NCBI GenBank assembly: GCA_041398565.1 | Contig: JAWKUN010000002.1 | Span: forward strand, 186,001-250,000 | DNA length: 64,000 bases | Direction of reading: 5' to 3' | Source of the DNA: DATGPD01 sp041398565 | GTDB taxonomy: Bacteria > Planctomycetota > UBA1135 > UBA2386 | Shown here: one piece after another, positions 36,704 through 45,742 of the stretch | Position numbering within the stretch: the stretch's first letter is position 1 | Layout of the letters: every line of letters starts with the position of its first letter | The notes under the pieces: generated by a model | The model's database searches: none | What the model saw: the letters and a program-made list of their open reading frames with translations, nothing else | What the model was told of the DNA's origin: nothing | Translations under genes and position numbers: made by a program

Positions 36704-37264
36704 TCAGGAACCGGCGCCGCCGGGGGCCGAATGATCGCGTGGCGCCGCATCGTCGTCGCGGCTTGTCTCTTCGCTGTCGGCTTCGTCGTCCGCGTGGCCG
36801 CCGTCGGCATCGAGGTCGACCGTCGCCTCGTCTTCCTCGGCGGCGTCTTGCGACGAGTCGCCGCGGCCGTCTGGTCGGGAGGCGGCGTCCGCGTCCTCGT
36901 CGGCATCGGGCTCGTCGCGGCGCGCTTCCCGTAGCTCTTTCAGGATGGCGTCGACGCGCAGCGCGCCGGTCACGCTCTCGTCGAAGACGAAGGTCACCTG
37001 CGGTACGGAGCGGGTGTGCAGCACCGACGCGATCTCGCGGCGCACGAAGCCGGCGGCGTGGGCGAGGGTGCGCTCGTTCAGGCGGCGCTGTTTCTCGTCG
37101 CCGAGCACGCTCCAGTAGATCTTGCAGGAGCTCAGCTCGCGGTCGACCTTGACGCGGGTGATGGTGACCAGGCCGAGGCGCGGGTCGGCCATGTCGCGCA
37201 GCAGCAGGGTTGCCACCCGCTCCTTGATCAGCGACTCCAGGCGGTGCAGTCGTCGTTCTTGCAT
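36704..37264 (-). CDS. rbfA: Ribosome-binding factor A with acidic tail
   Basis: RbfA helps mature the 30S subunit (16S rRNA 5' region). The first ~115 residues hold the KH-type RbfA domain: RRLHRLESLIKERVATLLL, DPRLGLVTITRVKVDRELSS, CKIYWSVLGDEKQR, IASVLHTRSVPQVTFVFDES and VDAILKELREARRDEP. A tail of about 65 residues follows that is almost all Asp, Glu, Ala, Gly and Ser; most RbfA proteins are only about 120-130 residues. It is the last gene of nusA-infB-ylxP-rbfA, four bases after the DUF503 gene. Confidence 0.9.
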   Translation of the reverse strand: MQERRLHRLESLIKERVATLLLRDMADPRLGLVTITRVKVDRELSSCKIYWSVLGDEKQRRLNERTLAHAAGFVRREIASVLHTRSVPQVTFVFDESVTGALRVDAILKELREARRDEPDADEDADAASRPDGRGDSSQDAAEEDEATVDLDADGGHADDEADSEETSRDDDAAPRDHSAPGGAGS

Positions 37265-37268
37265 CGGG

Positions 37269-37577
37269 TCAGCCGATCCTGTCGAGCGGTGGGGAGAAGA
37301 TCTCGAGCAGGTGGTCGGAGAGCGACGCGTCGCGCCAGTCCTGCAGGCCAGCGAGGAGCTTGTCGAGGGCTCCGTTGATGTAGGCGACGTCGTTGCCGGT
37401 CATCGCTGCCGCCAAGGTTGCCGTCGTCATGTCGTCGAGATCGTCGATTTCGGCAATCGACACGTTGAACTCCCGCCGCACCTGTTCCTTCAGGCTCTGC
37501 ACGACACGCCGCTTGTCCTTCAGCGAAGTCGCCCAGGGGATGTCCATGCTGAACTGCAAGACGCCGATGTAGAGCAC
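37269..37577 (-). CDS. ylxP: DUF503/YlxP-like protein
   Basis: The 102-residue protein matches the YlxP (DUF503) family: MLYIGVLQFSMDIPWATSLKDKR at the start, VVQSLKEQVRREFNVSIAEIDDLDD, and a conserved short core. YlxP proteins are encoded between infB and rbfA in many bacteria, as here, and are thought to be RNA-associated, without a defined reaction. Spacing to rbfA is 4 bases, and 117 bases separate it from infB. Confidence 0.85.
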   Translation of the reverse strand: MLYIGVLQFSMDIPWATSLKDKRRVVQSLKEQVRREFNVSIAEIDDLDDMTTATLAAAMTGNDVAYINGALDKLLAGLQDWRDASLSDHLLEIFSPPLDRIG

Positions 37578-37694
37578 GTTCGTCGCGGCGGTTGGCGCCG
37601 CGGCAGCGATGCGCCGCGGCGGGGGGCTGGGGGCAGGCGCCGATCGCGAGCGCCGATCCTGTTCGTCGATCTGGTCCGTCGATCTGATCCGTCG

Positions 37695-40550
37695 CTAGTC
37701 CAGGGTCCGCTTGACCAGGGAAACGTCGTAGAACTCGAGCTTGTCGCCTTCCTTCACGTCCTCCCAGTCCCTGAGCGTCAGGCCGCACTCGAAGCCGGCC
37801 TTCACCTCGCGGACGTCGTCCTTCTCGCGCCGCAGGCTCTGCACCTGTCCGGTGTAGACGAGCTTGCCATCGCGCGACAGGCGCGCCTTGCTGCTGCGGA
37901 AGATCGAACCCTCGGTGACGTAGCAGCCGGCGATGGTGCCGAAGCGGCTCGACTTGAACACTGCCCGCACCTCGGCGAAGCCCTGGTTCTTCTCGACCTC
38001 TTCGGGTGCGAGCGTGCCCTCCATCGCCTTCTTGATGTCGTCGATGAGGTCGTAGATGACCTCGTAGAGTCGGATGTCGACGTCGGCGCGCTCGGCATGC
38101 TGGCGCGCCGTGGCTTCGGGGGCCGTGTGGAAGCCGATGATCATGGCGCCGCCGGCCTCGGCGAGGCTGACGTCGCTGTCGGTGATGCCACCGAGGCCGC
38201 TGTGGATGATGTTGACCTTCACCTCCTCGGTGTTGAGGTCGGACAGGCACTTCTTGATCGGCTCGAGCGAACCCATCACGTCGGCCTTGACGATCACCTT
38301 GACCTCGTTGGCCTTCTGCGCGGCCAGGTGTGCCGACAGATTCTCCAGGGTGACCGCAGCCGAGCTGCGCTGCGCCAGCGACATGGCTCGGGCACGCCGT
38401 TCGCGCTCGTCGGCCACCTCGCGCGCCTTCTTCTGGTCGGAGACGACGTAGAACTTCTCGCCCGGCTCGGGCAGGGTGTCGACGCCGAGCAGCATGACCG
38501 GCGTGCCGGGACCGGCCTCCTTCACCTGGCGGCCGTGGTCGTCGATGAGGCCACGCACGCGCGCGAAGCTGTTGCCGCACAGGACGTGGTCGCGCAGGCG
38601 GAGCGTGCCGTCCATCACCAGCACGTTGAGCACCACGCCTTCGCGCGGCGACTGCTTGGACTCGATGACGATGCCGGTGCCGGGCGCGTCTGGCCGTGCC
38701 CGCAGCTCCTTGATCTCCGCCTGCAGCATGATCTTCTCGACCAGTTCGTCGAGGCCGGCGCCGGTCGCCGCCGAGACCTCGGCCACCTGGGTCGTGCCGC
38801 CCCAGTCCTCGGGCTGCAGGCCCTTGACCGCCAGCTGCTGCTTGACCTGCATCGGGTTGGCGCCGGGCTTGTCGATCTTGTTGATCGCCACGACGATGTC
38901 GACCTTGGCGTCACGGGCGTGCGCGATCGCCTCCTCGGTCTGCGGCATGACGCCGTCGTCGGCGGCCACGACGAGCACCACGATGTCGGTGAGTTTGGCG
39001 CCGCGCGCGCGCATGGCGGAGAACGCCGCGTGGCCCGGCGTGTCGAGCACGACGAATTGCACGCCGGACGGGTGCGTCACCTTGTAGGCACCGATGTGCT
39101 GCGTGATGCCGCCGGACTCGCCCTTGGTGACGTCGCTCTGCCGCAGTGCGTCGAGCAGGGAGGTCTTGCCGTGGTCGACGTGTCCCATGAAGGTCACCAC
39201 CGGCGGCCGCACCTCGTTCTCGGCGTCCTGCGCCTCGGTGTCGAGCGCCTGCAGGAGCTCGTCCTCGGCTGCCTTGACCTCGACGATCTTGATGTTGCGT
39301 TCCCGCTGCAAGCCGATGAGCTCGACCTCTTCGGCGGTGAGGAACGAGTTGATCGTCTTGCCCTTGATGTTGAGCTTGAACTGCAGGTCGGCGAGCAACT
39401 CGTTGACCTTGATGCCCAGCGCCTCCGACAGTGCCTTGACCGACACCGGCGGCTGGATCTCGACGACCTTGTTCGGATCGATGGGCTGCGGCTGGCTACG
39501 CCGCGGTCCCTTGCCGCCGCGGGGCGGCGGCGCGAAGCCCTTGCCGCGCGACCGCATGCCGGGGCCGCGCTGCGTGTTCTGCAGCGCCATGCGCCGGAGG
39601 CGGGCGGCGGCCCCGCCCGCGCGGTCGGCAGCCGGTGCCGAGCGGCGGGTGGCGTCGCGGATGGTCTCCTGCGGCAGCTCGATGCGCCCGACGACCTGCG
39701 CCTTGGCTTGCGGCACGAGCAGTCGCTTGACGTCGCGCGGTGGGGGCTGGGGGCGCGTCGCGTCGCGCCCGGCCTCCGGAGTCGCTTCGGGGGGCGCCGC
39801 CTCGGCGCTCGCCGCGGCCGCGACCTCGGGGGTCGGCTTGGGAGCGGGCGTCGCCGGGCTCGGCGGCCTATCGTCCGACCGTGGCGTCGCGGGGATCGGC
39901 GCCCGGGGTGCAGCAGGCGTCGGGATCGGCCCCGTCGACGCGGGGGGCGGCGGCGTGGGGACGGTTCGTGTGGGCTCGGTGGAGGCCGGCTCGGGGCGTC
40001 GTTCCGGAGTGCGGTCGGCAGTCGGAGTCGGCAACGGCGAAGGCGCGCGCACGGAAGTCTCGCGTGCCGCCGTCTCGTGTGCCGTGGCTTCACGCTCCGC
40101 GGGCTCGGGGGCCTCGACGGCAGGCGTGGGGCGCGCGGTCTCGCCGAGAGGAGGCGACGTGCGCGGCGGCGCCGGCACGGCCGTGGGCTCGCGCAGCTCT
40201 TCGCGGTCGGGCACCACGAGCGGCGGCGGAGTGCTCGCCGGCGCAGCCATCTCGTGCGGCAGGGCCTTCTTCTTGGGCGGCTGCGCGACGGGTGGTGGCA
40301 GCGCCTTCTTCTTGCGTGGCAAACCGACGTCGACGTCGTCCTCGTCGGCGGTGTCGGTGTCGGTCGCCACTGGTTCGCGGGTCAGACCTTGGGCTTCGAG
40401 GCGCGCGACGACCATCAGCTGGTCCGCGGCGTCCAGCACCGCCATGTGGGACTTGACGTTGTCGAAGCCCAGAGAGCGGAGCAGCTCCGCCATCTTGGGA
40501 CCCGGCATGCCGTAGTCCTTTGCCAGCTCGTAAACTCGTACCTTGCTCAA
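37695..40550 (-). CDS. infB: Translation initiation factor IF-2
   Basis: IF-2 is the GTPase that brings initiator tRNA to the ribosome. The 951-residue protein has an N-terminal IF2_N helix bundle (KVRVYELAKDYGMPGPKMAELL), then about 300 residues of Pro/Ala/Thr/Glu-rich linker and a second IF2_N-like part. The G domain follows: GHVDHGKTS near residue 453, GGITQHIGAY, DTPGHAAFS, NKIDKPGANP and SAATGAG. The C-terminal domains are complete (SLGxxE-like DLNTEEVKVNIIHSGLGGI). The start is TTG at 40550: family similarity begins there, AGGAG lies seven bases upstream and no closer ATG is available. It lies 16 bases after nusA. Confidence 0.93.
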   Translation of the reverse strand: MSKVRVYELAKDYGMPGPKMAELLRSLGFDNVKSHMAVLDAADQLMVVARLEAQGLTREPVATDTDTADEDDVDVGLPRKKKALPPPVAQPPKKKALPHEMAAPASTPPPLVVPDREELREPTAVPAPPRTSPPLGETARPTPAVEAPEPAEREATAHETAARETSVRAPSPLPTPTADRTPERRPEPASTEPTRTVPTPPPPASTGPIPTPAAPRAPIPATPRSDDRPPSPATPAPKPTPEVAAAASAEAAPPEATPEAGRDATRPQPPPRDVKRLLVPQAKAQVVGRIELPQETIRDATRRSAPAADRAGGAAARLRRMALQNTQRGPGMRSRGKGFAPPPRGGKGPRRSQPQPIDPNKVVEIQPPVSVKALSEALGIKVNELLADLQFKLNIKGKTINSFLTAEEVELIGLQRERNIKIVEVKAAEDELLQALDTEAQDAENEVRPPVVTFMGHVDHGKTSLLDALRQSDVTKGESGGITQHIGAYKVTHPSGVQFVVLDTPGHAAFSAMRARGAKLTDIVVLVVAADDGVMPQTEEAIAHARDAKVDIVVAINKIDKPGANPMQVKQQLAVKGLQPEDWGGTTQVAEVSAATGAGLDELVEKIMLQAEIKELRARPDAPGTGIVIESKQSPREGVVLNVLVMDGTLRLRDHVLCGNSFARVRGLIDDHGRQVKEAGPGTPVMLLGVDTLPEPGEKFYVVSDQKKAREVADERERRARAMSLAQRSSAAVTLENLSAHLAAQKANEVKVIVKADVMGSLEPIKKCLSDLNTEEVKVNIIHSGLGGITDSDVSLAEAGGAMIIGFHTAPEATARQHAERADVDIRLYEVIYDLIDDIKKAMEGTLAPEEVEKNQGFAEVRAVFKSSRFGTIAGCYVTEGSIFRSSKARLSRDGKLVYTGQVQSLRREKDDVREVKAGFECGLTLRDWEDVKEGDKLEFYDVSLVKRTLD

Positions 40551-40566
40551 GAAAGCTCCTGTGGCC

Positions 40567-41721
40567 TCAACTTGCCGTGCCCGTGGAATCGCCCGCCGCC
40601 GGCGGGTTCTCCGCTGCGGAGTCCTCCGGCCCTTCCGACTCTTGGTCGTCGAGCTGGCTGCTCTCGCCGCCGCCAGCATACTCGTTCGATGGTTCGCTCG
40701 CCGCCACCTCGCTGCCCTCGCCACCGGTGGTTGCGCCGGCTTCCGCCTCGGCGGCCTCGGCCACTGCGGCGTCCTCTTCGGCGATCGACTTCTCCAGCTC
40801 GGCGCGCGTCATGATGTCGATGTCCCACGCCGTCAGGCGGCTGGCCAGGCGGACGTTCTGACCCTTGCGGCCGATCGCAAGTGAGAGCTGGTCCTCCTCG
40901 ACCAACACCAGCGCCTTCTTGTTCTGTGCGTCGAGCTCGATGTGCGAGATCTCGGCCGGCTTGAGCGCATTGGTGATGAGCGCCTGCGGGTCCTCGTTCC
41001 AGCGGATGATGTCGATGCGCTCGCCGTTCAGTTCCTCGATGATCGCCTTGATGCGCGTGCCGCGTACGCCGACGCACGCGCCCACCGAGTCGACCTTGGG
41101 GTCGTTGGAGTGGACGGCCAGCTTGGTGCGGTAGCCCGGCTCTCGCTCGATGCGGCGGATCATGATGACGCCGTCGGCGATCTCCGGCACCTCCAGCTCG
41201 AACAGGGCGCGCACCAGGTCGCGGTGGGCGCGCGACAGGATGACCTTGACGCGCGAGCCCATCTTCTTGACCTCGAGCACCAGGGCCCGCAGGCGGTCGC
41301 CGATGTTGTAGCTCTCGCCGCGGACCTTCTCGGCCCTCGGGATGATGCCCTCCATGGTGCGGCCGAGGTTGACGATCACGGTGTCGCCCTCGAACCGTTG
41401 CACGGTGCCGGTCACGATCTCGCCGACCTTCTTCTCGTACTCGTCGAAGAGGACGTCGCGCTCGTGCTCGCGGACCTTGCCCGTGATCATCTGCTTGACC
41501 GCCTGCGCCAGGATCCGACCCTGGTCCTCGAGCTTGATCTCGTAGTTGCAGTGCAGGGCGCCTGTCTGGCGGTCGAGGGTCAGCTCCAGGTCGTCGATCC
41601 CGTACTTCTTCGCCACCGCTTGGAAGATGGACTGCTCGATCGCTTGGTACAGCGACTCACGATCGATCTCCTTGTCGCGGGCGATCGAATCGATGTAGCG
41701 AACGATGTCGGAACCAGCCAT
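40567..41721 (-). CDS. nusA: Transcription termination/antitermination factor NusA
   Basis: The 384-residue protein has the NusA N-terminal domain (ESLYQAIEQSIFQAVAKKYG), S1 domain (VGEIVTGTVQRFEGDTVIVNLGR), and KH1/KH2 (DPKVDSVGACVGVRGTRIKAIIEELNGERIDIIRW; SLAIGRKGQNVRLASRLTAWDIDI). It ends in an acidic Glu/Ala/Ser-rich tail of about 70 residues instead of the AR repeats of E. coli. It binds RNA polymerase and nascent RNA. rimP, often upstream, is absent: the next 331 bases hold no gene. It starts the cluster with infB, ylxP and rbfA. Confidence 0.93.
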   Translation of the reverse strand: MAGSDIVRYIDSIARDKEIDRESLYQAIEQSIFQAVAKKYGIDDLELTLDRQTGALHCNYEIKLEDQGRILAQAVKQMITGKVREHERDVLFDEYEKKVGEIVTGTVQRFEGDTVIVNLGRTMEGIIPRAEKVRGESYNIGDRLRALVLEVKKMGSRVKVILSRAHRDLVRALFELEVPEIADGVIMIRRIEREPGYRTKLAVHSNDPKVDSVGACVGVRGTRIKAIIEELNGERIDIIRWNEDPQALITNALKPAEISHIELDAQNKKALVLVEEDQLSLAIGRKGQNVRLASRLTAWDIDIMTRAELEKSIAEEDAAVAEAAEAEAGATTGGEGSEVAASEPSNEYAGGGESSQLDDQESEGPEDSAAENPPAAGDSTGTAS

Positions 41722-42052
41722 CGGGTCAAACCAGGGACGGTACAACGTAACGCACCGCCGCCCTGCCGGCCATGTCTTCGTTGTCACGGAGACATCGCCG
41801 ACCGAACGACGGAGCGCGCGGAGGCCCTCGACACGGCCGGTCCTCGGACCGACGCGCGGCGCGGGAAGGAGCGGTGAATCTACGGCGCTGCGCCCGGGGG
41901 TCAAGGTTTGGCTCCACCAGCTGCGCGCGCCCGGCCCCGGCACAGCAGGTCGCGGTCGGCGCCCGAGGGTCGCAACGGGTCGCCTGCGCGGCATCCACCG
42001 CTGGTTTGCTCTCTGCTGGTACGCCGCCCCGGGGTAGGCTTCCTCCCCCGCG
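41722..42052. other. Intergenic region between nusA and a divergent acetyltransferase gene
   Basis: These 331 bases separate divergent starts and should carry both promoters. I see no rimP fragment, no tRNA and no repeat from families A-F. Short frames here have no recognisable protein. Confidence 0.5.
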
Positions 42053-42544
42053 ATGGACTCACCACCGCTCGCACTCCGGTTCCGTCCCTTCGAGCGCGCC
42101 GACTTGGCCCTGCTCGGGGCGTGGCTGGTGCAGACGGGGCTGAGCGTGCCGGCCCTCGCCCCCGAGCAGCTGGCGCGCCGTTTGATGGAGGATCCGGCCA
42201 TCCTCTGCCTGGCGGCGTGTGACGCGACCGACGGTCCGGTCGGCTTCATGCGCCTGGATCTGTCCCCCGATCGTGCCGCCGAGGTCACGCTCATCGTGTC
42301 GCCGTCCATGTTCCGGCGCGGGATCGGCCGCCGCATGCTCGAGCACGGCATCGCGTTGGCGCGGGAACACGGGTGGCATCGTCTCTGGGCCCTGATCCGC
42401 ACCGAGAACCTGCCGGCGCAGAGCCTCTTCGAGCGGGCCGGATTCGAGGAAGCCGCCAACCCGCTGCATGGATACGTGCATCTGGTGCGGCTGGTGCATC
42501 GGCGCCCCAGCGGCATGGTCGCTCCCCTCGAAATCGCGCCGTGA
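42053..42544 (+). CDS. GNAT-family N-acetyltransferase
   Basis: The 163-residue protein has the GNAT fold signature: RFRPFERADLALLGAWL at the start, a central AAEVTLIVSPSMFRRGIGRRML, where RRGIG forms the acetyl-CoA pyrophosphate loop (near residue 88), and LIRTENLPAQSLFERAGF in motif B. The substrate is unknown. Its TGA stop overlaps the GTG start of a second acetyltransferase (GTGA), so the pair is co-translated. Confidence 0.8.
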   Translation: MDSPPLALRFRPFERADLALLGAWLVQTGLSVPALAPEQLARRLMEDPAILCLAACDATDGPVGFMRLDLSPDRAAEVTLIVSPSMFRRGIGRRMLEHGIALAREHGWHRLWALIRTENLPAQSLFERAGFEEAANPLHGYVHLVRLVHRRPSGMVAPLEIAP

Positions 42545-43563
42545 GCGAGGCGAGCGGTATCCCCATCCGCGACCGCCTGCGTTTGCGACCCTATCGGCCG
42601 GGCGACGAAGAACGCATTCTCGCCAGCTACAACCAGATCTTCACCGTGCCGCGAAGCTTGGCGCACTGGCACTGGAAGTTCCGCGACAACCCCGTGGGCG
42701 AGTACCAGATCAGCGTCGCCGAGGACACCGAGACCGGCGACGTCGTCGGTCACTACGCCGGCATCCCGCTGGCGACCTGGATGGAGGGCGTGCGCGCCAA
42801 GTCGGCGCAGATCGTCGATCTGGTGGTGCTGCCCGCTTGGCGCCGCCACGGTGGTCGTCCCGGCTTGTTCGCCCAGGTCGGCCGCTTCTGGATCGACAGC
42901 TACATCGACGAGCAGCGCGGGCAGAACGTGTTCGCCTTCGGCTGGCCGGTGCCGGCCTGGCGCGCAGGCCAGAAGTACCTCAGCTACCTCAACGTGCGCG
43001 ACTGGGACTTGCTGTTCCGCGAGACCGGGGCGGGGTTCGAGCCCCGGGCGGCGCCGGCGGCGCTGGCCGTCGAGCCGGTGGCGCGGTTCGGGCCGGACGT
43101 CGACGCGCTGTGGCAGCGCATGCAGGGCGAACTCAAGCTCGCCGTGGTGCGTGACGCGCGCTACCTCAACTGGCGCTACGCCGACCACCCCGATGTCCGC
43201 TACACGCTGCTCGAGTGTCGCGAGGTCGGGTCCGGCGCGTTGCGCGGGATCGCCGTGTACGGCGCCGGCGATTGGCCGCGTCCGAACACCGGCTGCATCG
43301 TCGATTGGCTCGCGCCGGCGGCGGACGCCGACGTCATGCAGGCTCTGTTGGCCGCGTGCGAGCGCGAAGCGGCTCGCGGCGGCGTCGACGTCCTGACCAC
43401 GATCTTCAACCACGTCGACCCGCGCTTTCTCCAGTTCCAGCGGGCGGGGTTCCTGGTGCTGGGAACCTCGTACTTCGTGGTCATCAAGACGACCCCGCGG
43501 CTCGACACGGTGTACTACCGCGACCATTGGTACCTGACGCCCGGCGACTCCGATCTCGTGTAG
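42541..43563 (+). CDS. Larger GNAT-like acyltransferase
   Basis: The 340-residue product starts at a GTG overlapping the previous stop. It shows RLRPYRPGDEERILASYNQIF, then an acyl-CoA N-acyltransferase-type core with AQIVDLVVLPAWRRHGGRPGLF, where the Arg-rich HGGRPG segment stands at the acetyl-CoA loop. Later come FGWPVPAWRAGQKYLSYL and HVDPRFLQFQRAGFLVLG. The length suggests a tandem or extended GNAT, with a FemX-like appearance. The closing part (RLDTVYYRDHWYLTPGDSDLV) is well kept. Substrate unknown; it probably works with the acetyltransferase upstream. Confidence 0.65.
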   Translation: MSEASGIPIRDRLRLRPYRPGDEERILASYNQIFTVPRSLAHWHWKFRDNPVGEYQISVAEDTETGDVVGHYAGIPLATWMEGVRAKSAQIVDLVVLPAWRRHGGRPGLFAQVGRFWIDSYIDEQRGQNVFAFGWPVPAWRAGQKYLSYLNVRDWDLLFRETGAGFEPRAAPAALAVEPVARFGPDVDALWQRMQGELKLAVVRDARYLNWRYADHPDVRYTLLECREVGSGALRGIAVYGAGDWPRPNTGCIVDWLAPAADADVMQALLAACEREAARGGVDVLTTIFNHVDPRFLQFQRAGFLVLGTSYFVVIKTTPRLDTVYYRDHWYLTPGDSDLV

Positions 43564-43625
43564 CGGCCCGGCGAGGCTCGGTGGGCGAGAGCCGCCGGCG
43601 GTCGCCGTAGAGTGAGCCTCCCTCG

Positions 43626-44330
43626 ATGCACATTCCGACCGACGACGTGCTCTGGTTCGCGCCGCCGCCCGACGTCCGCCGGGTCGTGCCGCACGCCCGC
43701 GTGCTGTGCCTGGCGCCGCACCCCGACGACGAGTGCATCGGTCCGGGTGGTTCGCTCGCGATGCACCGCTCCCAGGGTGATCCGGTGCGGGTGGCGATCG
43801 GCACCGACGGGCAGGCGGGCGACCCCGACCGGCGCTTCGCCGCCGACACCTACGGCGAGCGCCGGCGGCGGGAATCGCGCGCTGGTCTGGCCGAGCTGGG
43901 GATCGACGACGTCGTGTTCTGGGGTCTGCCCGACAGCTGTGTCATCACCGAGAACGACCTCGACATGCTCGCCGCGCGCATCGGTGACGAGATCGAAGCG
44001 GTGCGGCCCGATCTGGTGTACGCGCCGTGGGAAGGCGAGGGCAACGACGACCACCGGGCGCTGTACGCGGGCCTGGTGCGGGCGCTCAAACGCCGGCGGC
44101 CGCGGGTCGAGGTCCTCGGCTACGAGATCTGGAACCTGATGCTGCCGGACGTCATCCACGACGTGAGCGGCGTCATCGATCGGAAGGAACGCGCCATCCG
44201 CTGCTTCGAGACACAGATGGCCTACACCGACATCCTGCGTCCGACGCTCGGACTCAACGCGTCGCGCTCGATGATCTTCAACCACGGCGTCGGCTACGGC
44301 GAGGCATTCCGGCGCGTGGTCGTCCCATGA
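43626..44330 (+). CDS. LmbE/PIG-L-type deacetylase
   Basis: The 234-residue protein belongs to the zinc-dependent LmbE/PIG-L family of N-acetylglucosamine-type deacetylases. Motifs are VLCLAPHPDDECIGPGG near residue 28 (the HPDDE zinc site), DGQAGDPDRRF, RRRESRAGLAELGIDD, then APWEGEGNDDHRALYAGLVRA with the later zinc His. It could deacetylate a sugar in wall or thiol biosynthesis; the substrate is unknown. It overlaps the methyltransferase start by ATGA and is the first gene of a four-gene run to 46660. Confidence 0.85.
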   Translation: MHIPTDDVLWFAPPPDVRRVVPHARVLCLAPHPDDECIGPGGSLAMHRSQGDPVRVAIGTDGQAGDPDRRFAADTYGERRRRESRAGLAELGIDDVVFWGLPDSCVITENDLDMLAARIGDEIEAVRPDLVYAPWEGEGNDDHRALYAGLVRALKRRRPRVEVLGYEIWNLMLPDVIHDVSGVIDRKERAIRCFETQMAYTDILRPTLGLNASRSMIFNHGVGYGEAFRRVVVP

Positions 44331-45523
44331 TCTCGTACGGCGACGTCGCGTTGACCGAGCACGCCGCACGCTTGCTCGGCCGCGGGCAGGCCTGGTTCTT
44401 CGCCGACGACATCGAGCGCGTCGACGCACCGCCCACAAGCCTCGGCCACGGCAGTCTCGTGCGCGTTCACGACGGGCGCGGGCATGTGTCGGCCCTCGGG
44501 TTCTTGTCGACCGCTTCGAAGATCCGGCTGCGCGTGTGCGCCTTCGGGCCCGTTCCCGACGACCTCGACCCCGCAGCTTGGGTGCGGGCGCAGTTGACGC
44601 GCGCGGTGGCGCGGCGCGCTGGTTTCGACCCCGGCGCCGGCGTGCGCTTGGTGCACGGCGAGGGCGACGGTCTGCCGGGCCTGGTCGTCGATCGCTACGC
44701 CGATTTGCTGGTGCTGCAGGTCACCGTACCTCTCCTCGAAGGCGCCTACGACGTCCTGGTGCCAGCGCTCGTCGAACTCACCGGAGCCGCAGTGGTGTTG
44801 GCGCGCAACGACGTGCGCGTACGCGAACTCGAAGGGCTGCGCCGCGAGGTGCTGCTGCTGCACGGCAAGCGGGTCGAGACCGTCGCCATCGTCGAGGACG
44901 GCGTGGAGCACACGGTCGACCCGTGGAGCGGGCACAAGACCGGCTTCTACCTCGACCAGCGTCTGGCGCGGCGTCGGGTGCGCGAGCTGGCCGCCGGCAA
45001 GGACGTGCTCGACACGTTCGCCTACCAGGGTGGCTTCGCGCTGGCAGCGTTGCGCGGCGGCGCCAGGAGCTGTCTGGCCGTCGACCAGTCGGAGACGGCG
45101 CTGGCCCGGGCCGAGGCCGCGGCGGCGCGCAACGGACTCGGCGGGCTCGAGACCCGCGCCGCCAACGTGTTCGACGTCCTGCGCGAGCTGCGCGCCGCGG
45201 GTCGGAGCTTCGACTTGGTGGTGGTCGACCCGCCGGCCTTCGCCAAGAGCAAGCGCGAGGCCGAGGGCGCCATGCGCGGCTACCGCGACCTCAACGGCCA
45301 CGCCATGCGCCTGCTGCGCCCGGGCGGCCTGCTGCTGACCTGTTCGTGCAGCCACCACATGGGGGCGGCGGCGTTCGAGACCGTCCTGCGTCAGGCCGCG
45401 GCCGGTCTGCCCTTCTCGTTCGTGCTGCGCGAGCGCATCATGGCCGACGTGGACCATCCCGTCTGGCTCAACCTGCCGCAGAGCGAGTACCTGAAGGTGA
45501 TCCTGCTGGAGCGCAGCGCATGA
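44327..45523 (+). CDS. RlmI-like class I SAM RNA methyltransferase
   Basis: The 398-residue protein resembles RlmI, which methylates C1962 of 23S rRNA. It has an N-terminal PUA-like domain (HGSLVRVHDGRGHVSALGFL), a linker domain (GEGDGLPGLVVDRYADLLVLQ), then the SAM domain: DTFAYQGGFALAALRGGA for motif I, AVDQS for motif II, and the catalytic DPPAFAKSKREAEGA and LLTCSCSHHM, as in m5C-type Rlm/Rsm enzymes. ATGA overlaps couple it to the deacetylase before and thiS after. Confidence 0.8.
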   Translation: MISYGDVALTEHAARLLGRGQAWFFADDIERVDAPPTSLGHGSLVRVHDGRGHVSALGFLSTASKIRLRVCAFGPVPDDLDPAAWVRAQLTRAVARRAGFDPGAGVRLVHGEGDGLPGLVVDRYADLLVLQVTVPLLEGAYDVLVPALVELTGAAVVLARNDVRVRELEGLRREVLLLHGKRVETVAIVEDGVEHTVDPWSGHKTGFYLDQRLARRRVRELAAGKDVLDTFAYQGGFALAALRGGARSCLAVDQSETALARAEAAAARNGLGGLETRAANVFDVLRELRAAGRSFDLVVVDPPAFAKSKREAEGAMRGYRDLNGHAMRLLRPGGLLLTCSCSHHMGAAAFETVLRQAAAGLPFSFVLRERIMADVDHPVWLNLPQSEYLKVILLERSA

Positions 45524-45735
45524 ACTCCATCGAGATCGAGATCGCGGTGAATGGCGAGACTCGGCGCGTGCCGACGGGACTCACCGTCGCCGCCTTGCTG
45601 GCGCACCTCGGCGTGGCGGCGACGCGCGTCGGCGTCGAGCGCAACAAGTGCCTCGTGCGCAAGGCCGAGCACGAGACGACGCCGGTGGAAGCCGGCGACC
45701 GCTTCGAGATCGTGTCGTTCGTCGGTGGTGGGTGA
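45520..45735 (+). CDS. thiS: Sulfur carrier protein ThiS
   Basis: The 71-residue ubiquitin-like protein starts MNSIEIEIAVNGETRRVP and ends FEIVSFVGGG with the required terminal Gly-Gly, which is activated and thiocarboxylated for thiazole synthesis. The length is typical (about 66). It overlaps the methyltransferase stop by ATGA. Its usual partner thiG is not next to it but about 5.2 kb downstream, after a decayed region. Confidence 0.9.
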   Translation: MNSIEIEIAVNGETRRVPTGLTVAALLAHLGVAATRVGVERNKCLVRKAEHETTPVEAGDRFEIVSFVGGG

Positions 45736-45742
45736 GGCGGCC

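Noticed and set aside
41722..42052. rimP expected before nusA
   Set aside because: The gap is too short for a complete gene and no RimP-like sequence is seen.
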